Below, in pieces: positions 15,306-22,106 of a DNA stretch of 33,101 nt. The notes beneath the pieces were generated by a model. It was not told the origin of the DNA, searched no databases, and was given only the letters and a program-made list of their open reading frames with translations. Source of the stretch: an uncultured Bacteroidota bacterium. Its GTDB lineage: Bacteria > Bacteroidota > Bacteroidia > Bacteroidales > UBA12481. The DNA lies in the NCBI GenBank assembly GCA_903919065.1, contig CAIXHD010000315.1:1-33101 (forward strand), read 5' to 3'. Made by a program: the position numbers and the translations under genes. Numbering within the stretch: the stretch's first letter is position 1; each line of letters opens with the position of its first letter.

Positions 15306-15746
15306 TTGGAATACGAATTATTCTTTATCGGCCTCCTGATTTCGCTGCTCTTCATCGCAGTGACAGGCTATTTCCCAGGCGGAATAATCGTACCGGGATA
15401 CCTGGTTCTGTATGCCGATCAGCCGCTGCGGATCACAGGAACGCTGGTAGCTGCCCTGATTGCCTGGCTGATTTACAAATTTGCATCACGTTACCTGATT
15501 CTTTTCGGCAAGCGCAGGTTCGTTTTCCTGATTTTGATAAGCGCTGTAATATCGTTCTCCTTTTCGTTCCTCGTTCCGATGATTTTTCCGGTTTCTTTGG
15601 AAATGAGAATGATCGGCTGGGTAATTCCAGGATTGATTGCCAGTAATTTTGATAAGCAGGGCTTCGTCGTGACCCTCTCCTCCATGGCTATCGTACTCGC
15701 TGTTCTCTTGTTTATCAGTAAGATCTACTTTTACTTTTTAGGTTGA
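15306..15746 (+). CDS. pgsC: Poly-gamma-glutamate synthase subunit PgsC/CapC (TTG start)
   Basis: A 146-residue integral membrane protein with four to five helices, the usual size of PgsC/CapC, the partner of PgsB in the synthase. Family features are the N-terminal GYFPGGIIVPGYLVLYADQP segment (residues about 21-40), the loop RYLILFGKRRF and the later GWVIPGLIASNFDKQG. The first possible start is TTG at 15306: no ATG or GTG occurs in frame before the stop at 15249-15251. No ribosome binding site is visible upstream. The gene ends 1 nt before pgsW. The preceding 111-nt gap is a dispersed repeat, which may have replaced the native start region. Confidence 0.92.
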   Translation: MEYELFFIGLLISLLFIAVTGYFPGGIIVPGYLVLYADQPLRITGTLVAALIAWLIYKFASRYLILFGKRRFVFLILISAVISFSFSFLVPMIFPVSLEMRMIGWVIPGLIASNFDKQGFVVTLSSMAIVLAVLLFISKIYFYFLG

Positions 15747-15747
15747 T

Positions 15748-16842
15748 ATGAACTTGCTTCCTATAAAGCGGCTGGAAAATAAAGAGATATTTCTCCTGAT
15801 CAACGGGCTGATAGGAATAGGATTGATGCTGGCGGTATCGCTCACGCTGAATTCTCCTGCCAGGACAGGTTCTCCGGCTTTACTTAAAGCTGCAATGAAT
15901 ATGGATAATTCGTTGAATACAATCAGCGCTTACTCGACACAGAATCATATCAATACGGACAATCCCGAAGATCCTTGGCATACCGGACTTATCGGGCCGG
16001 AATGGTCGGATCTTACCACCACGATTGGTGATCCGGCGGCCAAGCGGACAACCATCAATCCCAATTTTGCCGCATTGATCGCGCACCTGCTGATCGAAGC
16101 AGGAGTGCAAAAAGGCGATACTATTGCCATTGGCAGTTCGGCCTCCTTCCCTGCCCTCCTGATTGCCTCCCTTGCCGCTTCAAAAGCGCTGGAGCTACAT
16201 CCGATAGTGATTTTTTCCTTCGGATCCTCCTCTTTCGGGGCATCCAATCCCGAATTTAACCTATGGGATATCTACCGTCTGCTGCTTGATAAAAATAGCA
16301 CCGATTTTAAGCCAGCTGCGGCTTCCATTGGCGGGGAAGATGATACCGGTTCGGAATTCGAGCAGGGCCTATCGGACCGGATAAGAAAAAGTCTTAGTGA
16401 CGCCGCCATTCCACTGATCAGCGAAAAAGAACTGCAGAAAAACCTGTCGGAACGGGAGAAAATATATTTTAACGGAAATCCGAAACGGATTAAGGCTTTC
16501 ATTAATTCAGGCGGCGGATATGCCAACCTTGGAAACAGTCAGGCGGTATTGAATATCAAACCCGGGCTGATAAAACAGGCAACAATTCCCGAGCCTTCAA
16601 GGCAAGGAATGATCCATGTTATGCTGCAAAATAGCATCCCTGTAATCCACCTGCTCTTCATCAAGGGGTTGGCACAGAAATATCACCTGCCCTGGGATCC
16701 GGGATCACAACCGGCAATAACCCAACAGTCGGTGAGATTCGATAATCGTCTGAATCCGCTCACCCTGATCATCAGTCTGGCCGGGCTGATCTGGTTTATA
16801 CTGGTGGTAATACGATTCAGGATGCTATATAACAGCCGTTGA
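15748..16842 (+). CDS. Poly-gamma-glutamate system protein, PgsW-like
   Basis: A 364-residue protein anchored by helices near both ends (about residues 13-34 and 339-358), leaving a large soluble domain presumably outside the membrane. Recognisable segments are PNFAALIAHLLIEAGV, GDTIAIGSSASFPALLIA and NSGGGYANLG. From memory this matches the family annotated as poly-gamma-glutamate system protein (PgsW), which occurs only beside PgsB/PgsC in genomes lacking a classical CapA; its activity has not been established to my knowledge. It begins 1 nt after the pgsC stop. The Ser/Gly-rich GSSASFP segment near residue 130 may be a nucleophile or binding loop, but this is speculative. Confidence 0.82.
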   Translation: MNLLPIKRLENKEIFLLINGLIGIGLMLAVSLTLNSPARTGSPALLKAAMNMDNSLNTISAYSTQNHINTDNPEDPWHTGLIGPEWSDLTTTIGDPAAKRTTINPNFAALIAHLLIEAGVQKGDTIAIGSSASFPALLIASLAASKALELHPIVIFSFGSSSFGASNPEFNLWDIYRLLLDKNSTDFKPAAASIGGEDDTGSEFEQGLSDRIRKSLSDAAIPLISEKELQKNLSEREKIYFNGNPKRIKAFINSGGGYANLGNSQAVLNIKPGLIKQATIPEPSRQGMIHVMLQNSIPVIHLLFIKGLAQKYHLPWDPGSQPAITQQSVRFDNRLNPLTLIISLAGLIWFILVVIRFRMLYNSR

Positions 16843-16867
16843 ACAGCCATCAAAAGAGTAAGTTTAA

Positions 16868-16875
16868 TATCTTTG
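16868..16875 (+). promoter_or_regulatory. Possible internal promoter -7 element
   Basis: TATCTTTG, an exact match to TAnnTTTG, in the 89-nt gap after pgsW and 57 nt before the next ATG. No TTTG box is found 19-21 nt upstream, so it is only a partial match. It could boost expression of the periplasmic protein/permease half. Confidence 0.35.
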
Positions 16876-16931
16876 AAACTACAAGCGTACCATTGCCTAT
16901 TATTTCAATCTGTAAATATCTAAATATCAAT

Positions 16932-17543
16932 ATGAAGACATTCAATTTTACCAAGGTATCGCGACTGCTTATCCTGCCCATTGCCGTCGCGCTCTTAATA
17001 ACTGCCAACCAAGCCATTGCGCAAACAGCCTCTGAGCCTGTACTGTTAACCTCATGCGGACAAAGTCCGGGACCAGTCAGACTGAAGATTTTCCTGCAGA
17101 AAGATGCCATCGCTTTTGATTACAACCTGCAAGCCAAGGCTGAAGACCTGATTAACAAAAAGAAGGAAGGCAAGCCATACAAATCGATCATAATCGTTAC
17201 CGGAGCCAGTCTTAAGGGAATGGGTGCTGCCGGAGTTTCCATGGATGATGAGCTAATCCGCACCAAGGCACTCATTGCTGAAGCAAAAAAACAGGGTATC
17301 AAGGTCATTGGTTCCCATATCGAAGGCATGGCCCGTCGCTCGCAGGGAGCAACCTCCGGAGATAATACCGATGAAATGTCTATCGACGCCGTCTGCGCTG
17401 TTTGCGACCTGATGATCGTGAAAAAAGAGGGCGATTCCGATGGCCGGTTTACGACCATTTCCAAGGGAAAAAACATTCCGCTCATCCTTTTTGAGATGAA
17501 CACGGAGATCGAGGGTGTCCTGAAAAAAGTTTACACTAAATAA
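16932..17543 (+). CDS. Secreted DUF6305-like periplasmic protein
   Basis: A 203-residue protein with a long signal peptide (residues 1-30, ending NQAIAQ). The mature chain starts with EPVLLTSCGQSPGPVRL and alternates strands and helices: KSIIIVTGASLKGMGAAG, GIKVIGSHIEGMARR and VCDLMIVKKEGD. This suggests a Rossmann-like alpha/beta domain. From memory, VLLTSCGQSPG resembles proteins annotated DUF6305, which travel with this kind of PgsBC/permease cluster; I could not verify this. The ATG at 16932 is chosen because upstream extension destroys the signal peptide. There is no lipobox, so it should be soluble in the periplasm. The permease gene begins 17 nt downstream, so it may bind the transported solute. 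Confidence 0.7.
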   Translation: MKTFNFTKVSRLLILPIAVALLITANQAIAQTASEPVLLTSCGQSPGPVRLKIFLQKDAIAFDYNLQAKAEDLINKKKEGKPYKSIIIVTGASLKGMGAAGVSMDDELIRTKALIAEAKKQGIKVIGSHIEGMARRSQGATSGDNTDEMSIDAVCAVCDLMIVKKEGDSDGRFTTISKGKNIPLILFEMNTEIEGVLKKVYTK

Positions 17544-17560
17544 GTACCATAAACGTGGAC

Positions 17561-18847
17561 ATGTACACTTCTGCGGCCATCGTCCTGGGGGTGATGGTCC
17601 TTTTCTACTTCATCGCACTGCGGTTTAAGCTGTCGACCGAGCTCGCCATGCTGGTTGCCGCCCTTGCCGGTGCGGTTGCCGGGGGACATTTTTTCCCCGC
17701 CCGCCATGTTGCCGAAGGTGCGATAACCTATCTGGATATCAACCTGATATTTTTCTGCGCCACCTTGTTCATGAATATTTTAAAAGAATCTGGAGGCGTG
17801 GCTTATGCGGTAAGGTCGATCATTAAAACCTTTCACAAAAGCCGCATACTTCTTCTTATGCTGCTTGCCCTTCTGCTACTGATCCCCGGAGCCCTTACCG
17901 GCGCCGGAAGCGTTACCGTGCTGATCGTTGGCAGCATGGTTGCCGTGGTGCTCAATTATATGGGGGTGACCAAGATCAAGACCGCCGCCATCATTTTCCT
18001 CATTGCCGGTTTGAGTGCCGCTGCACCTCCTGTGAGCTTATGGGCTATGATGACTGCTGCAGGCGTAAATATGCCTTATGTCGGATTTTTCTGGCCACTG
18101 CTGATTCCCTGCGTTCTCGGTGCATTATTTACGATCTTCTTCCTCGGATGGAAAGGCAGCAAAATCGATGTGGATAAAGCATTCGAAGAGTTGCCTGAGC
18201 CTCCGCAAAAAATGAACTGGACACGTATCGCTATACCGTTCCTGATATTTTTCGTACTGATGTTTATGGGTCGCAAATGGCCTCACGATACGCCGGTTGT
18301 AGGGATGCCATTGATGTTCCTGTTTGCCGCCCTCGCGTCGTGGCTGCTTTCTCCAAAAAAAATCGACCTGTTCAAGATCTCGGCGGCGACTCTCAAACAG
18401 CTACTTCCGCTGATCGGTACCCTCACGTGTGTAGGGATTTTAGTACAAATCATGACATTGACAGGGGTTCGGGGGCTGCTCGCCATCACTTTTATTACCC
18501 TGCCTGCTTTTCTCGTTATCGGAAGCCTGTTCTTTTTCCTTCCGATAACCGAATCTGTTCTGATGTACGGATCGGCCGCCGTGTTTGGCGTGCCACTCGT
18601 GCTGCTTTTTAACTCGATGGGCTTGAATCCGATCGTCGCCCTTGCCGGGATGAGTGTGATATGGCCTTTGGGAGATGCCCTGCCGCCAACAGCGATTATC
18701 GGCCGGCTTACGGTGGATGTAGCCGGCGCTAAGGACAGCTATGGCAAGTTCCTGAAACAATGCATTGTACCAGCCATTGTTATCATGATTTTGGGTACAC
18801 TGATGGTTGTTTACAGCAAGCAGCTGGGATTTTTAACCGGTATATAA
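17561..18847 (+). CDS. DctM-like (ion transporter superfamily) permease
   Basis: A 428-residue membrane protein with 10-12 helices. The duplicated layout with hairpin-loop signatures GALTGAGSVTVLIVGS in the first half and ALPPTAIIGRLTVDVAG near the end is typical of the IT superfamily (TRAP large subunit DctM, GntP, CitM-like carriers of organic acids). No DctP or DctQ gene is nearby; instead a DUF6305-like exported protein precedes and a 55-residue two-helix protein follows. GTG at 17555 is an alternative start, but ATG at 17561 (MYTSAAIVLG) is preferred. Its place in the cluster suggests export or uptake of glutamate, gamma-glutamyl peptides or another carboxylate; this is inference. Confidence 0.82.
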   Translation: MYTSAAIVLGVMVLFYFIALRFKLSTELAMLVAALAGAVAGGHFFPARHVAEGAITYLDINLIFFCATLFMNILKESGGVAYAVRSIIKTFHKSRILLLMLLALLLLIPGALTGAGSVTVLIVGSMVAVVLNYMGVTKIKTAAIIFLIAGLSAAAPPVSLWAMMTAAGVNMPYVGFFWPLLIPCVLGALFTIFFLGWKGSKIDVDKAFEELPEPPQKMNWTRIAIPFLIFFVLMFMGRKWPHDTPVVGMPLMFLFAALASWLLSPKKIDLFKISAATLKQLLPLIGTLTCVGILVQIMTLTGVRGLLAITFITLPAFLVIGSLFFFLPITESVLMYGSAAVFGVPLVLLFNSMGLNPIVALAGMSVIWPLGDALPPTAIIGRLTVDVAGAKDSYGKFLKQCIVPAIVIMILGTLMVVYSKQLGFLTGI

Positions 18848-18856
18848 ATCATCGAA

Positions 18857-19024
18857 ATGAACGCAATTCTAACCGAGATAATATCGATCCTCTATTATGC
18901 GTTAATCGCTTTTCTGGTGGTGCTGATCATTTACAACATGATTAAAACCAAAGACTGGAAGAAGGAGATCGTTTATGTAATTATCCTGATACCATTTCTG
19001 TTACGATTATTCATGCTCAAATAG
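18857..19024 (+). CDS. Small two-helix membrane protein, 55 residues
   Basis: ATG at 18857 to TAG at 19024 encodes 55 residues: MNAILTEIISILYYALIAFL begins the first helix (about 5-27), then a charged turn KTKDWKKE and a second helix (about 38-53). It lies 9 nt after the permease and 9 nt before the hydrolase gene, whose ribosome binding site (AGGAG) overlaps its stop region. The tight spacing and membrane pattern argue for a real gene. I recognise no family; it may be a small accessory subunit of the permease, in the way DctQ serves DctM, although DctQ is larger with four helices. Confidence 0.75.
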   Translation: MNAILTEIISILYYALIAFLVVLIIYNMIKTKDWKKEIVYVIILIPFLLRLFMLK

Positions 19025-19033
19025 GAGAACAAC

Positions 19034-20197
19034 ATGGACAGAAAAGATATCATACGGAAGAGTCTGATCGGAGTGGCTGGCCTGGTGGTCATGACCGTAG
19101 CCGGAATCAGCTTTTATCAGCACCGGCACTATAAAGAAGAGGTTGTCATTTCCGACCAGGTACAAGTTAAAAAGCTGGCCGACTATTTCCCCGAACTCAG
19201 CGGATCGGTCAATGACTGCAACATATATATGGTTGAGGGCAGTGAACCGGGAGCCACTATTATGGTGCTGGCCGGATCGCACCCCGAGGAACCTGCCGGT
19301 CGCCTGGCAGGATGGATACTTGTTGAGCAGGCTAAGATGCAGAAGGGCAGGCTAATTGTTGTATTATCGACCAACCGCAGCGGCACCACAGTTACCCGGC
19401 CCAGCGGAGCCTATCCGCAGTTATATACGATACCCACAGCCTGGGGCGGACAGAAATTCCGCATGGGCGACCGGTGGACAAACCCGCTCGACCAGTGGCC
19501 CGATCCAGAGGTTTACATCCATTATCCGAGCAGGCAAAACCTGGCTTATATGGACATCCGTAACCTCAACCGTGCATGGCCCGGAAGGGCAAACGGCACG
19601 CTTACAGAGCGGACCACCTTTGCTTTCATGAACCTCATCAAGCAGGAAAAGGTTGATGTGGTCATCGATCTGCATGAAGCCGAGCTGCAGTATCCGGTGA
19701 TAAACACGATTGTAACACACGAAAAAGGTCAGGACCTGGCGACTATGGCCTCCATGACGCTGACTGATTTTGAAGGATTCTCCATTGGAACGGAGTTTTC
19801 GCCCGTCAATCTGCATGGGTTATCCCATCGTGAAATCGGTGATAATTCAGACGCTATTTCTTTGCTTCTGGAAGCACCTGAGCCATTCCTGGATGCCACG
19901 AGGGGAATCACCGGCGAGAAGCAGCTCCTCGAAGGCAAAGATGCTTTTGTGGTGAAAGCCGGCAAGCATGGATTGCTTTATGCCCCGATCGATGAAAACG
20001 GATGGCCGATCGCCACCAGGGTTGGACGGCACACCTCAACCGTTCTGCAGATTTTGCAGAGCTGGAACGAATTCCATCCCGAAAAGGAGATTGTTTGTGA
20101 AGGCGTTCCGAAATATAAAGAGCTCATTGAAAAAGGTGTGGGAGCGTTTCTCATTGATCCTAAGACCGTCGATAAGGGGAAGGTAATTTTTGAATGA
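19034..20197 (+). CDS. Membrane-anchored M14/succinylglutamate desuccinylase-like hydrolase
   Basis: A 387-residue protein with an N-terminal membrane anchor (residues 9-28) and a zinc hydrolase domain outside. Zinc ligands are AGSHPEEPAG (His83, Glu86) and VIDLHEAE (His214). The RNLNRAWPG loop (Arg176/Arg180) would bind a carboxylate, and LLLEAPEP probably supplies the catalytic Glu. The pattern fits the AstE/aspartoacylase branch of M14, which cleaves amides of N-acyl amino acids or C-terminal amino acids. A good ribosome binding site (AGGAG) stands 7 nt before ATG 19034. Within a poly-gamma-glutamate cluster lacking CapD/PgsS it could release or trim gamma-glutamyl chains. That role is inferred, not shown. 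Confidence 0.83.
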   Translation: MDRKDIIRKSLIGVAGLVVMTVAGISFYQHRHYKEEVVISDQVQVKKLADYFPELSGSVNDCNIYMVEGSEPGATIMVLAGSHPEEPAGRLAGWILVEQAKMQKGRLIVVLSTNRSGTTVTRPSGAYPQLYTIPTAWGGQKFRMGDRWTNPLDQWPDPEVYIHYPSRQNLAYMDIRNLNRAWPGRANGTLTERTTFAFMNLIKQEKVDVVIDLHEAELQYPVINTIVTHEKGQDLATMASMTLTDFEGFSIGTEFSPVNLHGLSHREIGDNSDAISLLLEAPEPFLDATRGITGEKQLLEGKDAFVVKAGKHGLLYAPIDENGWPIATRVGRHTSTVLQILQSWNEFHPEKEIVCEGVPKYKELIEKGVGAFLIDPKTVDKGKVIFE

Positions 20198-20243
20198 CGA
20201 GGCTCCAAGGCCAATTTTGAATTTTGAAATTACAAAATCAAGT
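20196..20243 (+). repeat. Dispersed element, copy C (short form)
   Basis: GACGAGGCTCCAAGGCCAAT and the following TTTGAATT match the reverse complement of the right end of copy B (25070-25120) and share the CAATTTTGAATTTTGAA core with copy A. It begins inside the stop codon of the preceding gene. Confidence 0.7.
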
Positions 20244-20258
20244 TCGCCTTGAAGAGTT

Positions 20259-20288
20259 GTCATCCCCACGAAGGTGGGGACCCCGTCG
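20259..20288 (+). repeat. GTCATCCC hairpin repeat, copy 1
   Basis: GTCA followed by TCCCCAC-GAAG-GTGGGGA (7-bp stem) and CCCCGTC. The reverse complement of 26929-26960 has the same ends (GTCATCCC ... GGGATCTCGTC) around a different stem, suggesting one hairpin family with compensatory changes. Confidence 0.65.
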
Positions 20289-20339
20289 CTGACCACGAAT
20301 GCTATTGAAAACTTGATTGAAACCATAGATCCGAATAAA

Positions 20340-22016
20340 ATGAAAACGAAATCTTTTGCAAAGTATGCTTACCTGCTGACCGCACTGCTGATGTTTGCGC
20401 AGTTGGCAGTGGCACAATTCATTGAGGTTCCCGAAGAAAAGGCCTCCTGTACCAGCATCATGGTGGGAAAAAAAGCCACCACTGACGGTTCGGTGATTAC
20501 TTGTCACAGCTGCGACGGTCCTTACCGCACCTGGCTGAACATTGTACCCCACAAAAAATACGATGAAGGCGCCAGTCGAAAAGTCTATTGGGGACTGATG
20601 CATAACGAATTCAGCGGCGATATGCGTAACGTAACGGAGAAAGGGACAATCCCTCAGGTTACCGAGACCTATTCTTATCTGAACACCTGTTATCCCTCAT
20701 TGAATGAGAAGCAGCTGGCCATGGGGGAAACCACATTTGGCGGCAAGCAGAGCATGCAGAATGACGACGGTCTGTTCCTGATTGAGGAGTTGCAGGCAAT
20801 TGCTATGGAGCGCTGCACCAACGCCCGTGATGCGATCAAGCTGATGGGCGATCTGGCAACCCAATACGGGTATGGTGATTCAGGCGAATGCTTAACCGTT
20901 GCTGATAAAAACGAAGTATGGCATTTTGAGATCATGGGTGCCGGTGTGGAAAAGATTGGTGCCGTTTGGGCAGCAGTCAGAATACCCGACGATCACGTTG
21001 GTGTATCGGCCAATATCTGCAGGATCAGTACTCTGGACCTTAACAAGCCTGATTATTACCTGGCTTCAGAAAATGTGATTTCGCTTGCTGAAGGCATGGG
21101 ATTTTACGACAGTAAAAGCGGCGAACCCTTCAAATTCTGGAAAGCTTACGGCGGCCGGAAACCTTTCTCCACAAGAGAATGGTATGTTTTGAGTACGATG
21201 GCCCCTTCGTTAAACCTGACAGCTGAAATGGATGAACTGCCTTTTTCGGTAAAACCCGAGAAAAAACAAAGCGTACGCGATATTATGGCTTATTACCGGG
21301 TGACCTATGAAGGGACTGATCTGGATGCCACCAAGAACATGCTCGTACCAAAAAGCAATTTCGGACGCCGTGCTGCTGCCACTCCCGAAGGTCAGCCTGC
21401 CGCCGCTCCCGAAATGGTAAAAAGTGGCCTGGCCAGTCCGTTCATGAGCCGCGACATGATCGCTCTTGTTAATGCTTTAAAACCGGGCACTATTGCCGGT
21501 CAGAGAACTATTGCCATCAGCGGATGCTCCTATTCCAATGTTATTCAGTGCCGCGACTGGCTGCCAGATGATATCGGTGGTGTTGCATGGTTCTCATTCG
21601 ATAATCCCGCAAGCAGTCCCAGGATTCCAATCTATGCCGGAACGCTGAGTTTACCTGACAATTACCTGGTCTGTGGTCAAAAAAAATACCGTACTGATGC
21701 CGCTATCTGGGGTTTCCGGGAAACTAACCGTCTGGCCGAATTGCACTGGGAACGTACCCGCGTACTTCTGGAAACTGCAGTGAAGGAATTTGAAGATAAA
21801 GCCTTTGCAGAATTGCCGATGATGGATAAAATGGCTGTTGAAATGATGAAAGCTGATAAAGGCAAGGAACCTGAAAAAGATGCACGGGGAATTGTCAAAC
21901 CGCCAAGATACCGGGAGTTTCTGACCAATTATACTAATGATTTTGCCCGCGCAACGGCAACCAAATGGGTAGAGATCAAAGGGCAGTTATGGACGGGGTT
22001 TGCGACGGGACTGTAA
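20340..22016 (+). CDS. Exported C69-family dipeptidase, paralogue 1
   Basis: A 558-residue N-terminal nucleophile hydrolase. After a signal peptide (residues 1-25, ending AVAQ) a short propeptide leads to SCTSIMVGKKATTDGS, where Cys37 should become the catalytic N-terminal residue after self-processing, as in PepD-type C69 dipeptidases. Further family segments are GETTFGGKQS, WHFEIMGAG and VSANICRIS. It is clearly similar to the next gene over its whole length. The ATG at 20340 is set by the signal peptide; the upstream extension is repeat DNA. The 142-nt gap before it is filled by two repeats, so its link to the upstream operon is weaker. It may cleave peptides generated by the cluster. Confidence 0.92.
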   Translation: MKTKSFAKYAYLLTALLMFAQLAVAQFIEVPEEKASCTSIMVGKKATTDGSVITCHSCDGPYRTWLNIVPHKKYDEGASRKVYWGLMHNEFSGDMRNVTEKGTIPQVTETYSYLNTCYPSLNEKQLAMGETTFGGKQSMQNDDGLFLIEELQAIAMERCTNARDAIKLMGDLATQYGYGDSGECLTVADKNEVWHFEIMGAGVEKIGAVWAAVRIPDDHVGVSANICRISTLDLNKPDYYLASENVISLAEGMGFYDSKSGEPFKFWKAYGGRKPFSTREWYVLSTMAPSLNLTAEMDELPFSVKPEKKQSVRDIMAYYRVTYEGTDLDATKNMLVPKSNFGRRAAATPEGQPAAAPEMVKSGLASPFMSRDMIALVNALKPGTIAGQRTIAISGCSYSNVIQCRDWLPDDIGGVAWFSFDNPASSPRIPIYAGTLSLPDNYLVCGQKKYRTDAAIWGFRETNRLAELHWERTRVLLETAVKEFEDKAFAELPMMDKMAVEMMKADKGKEPEKDARGIVKPPRYREFLTNYTNDFARATATKWVEIKGQLWTGFATGL

Positions 22017-22044
22017 GCATTGTGCTAATTTGATAATTTGGTTT

Positions 22045-22093
22045 CGTGTTACGTGTTACGATTTTCTTCTTCGTTAATCGGTCTTCTTCTTCG
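22045..22093 (+). repeat. Short tandem CGTGTTA x2 plus CTTCTTCTTCG repeat
   Basis: Two copies of CGTGTTA (22045-22058), then GTTAATCGGTCTTCTTCTTC at 22073-22092. The latter recurs at 26980-26999 as GTCAACCGATCTTCTTCTTC with three transitions, there next to another heptamer array. Confidence 0.7.
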
Positions 22094-22106
22094 AAATACT
22101 GTATTT

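Noticed and set aside
16932-17030. The DUF6305-like protein as a lipoprotein
   Set aside because: No Cys lies at the end of the signal peptide; the first Cys is in the mature SCGQ motif well after the cleavage site.
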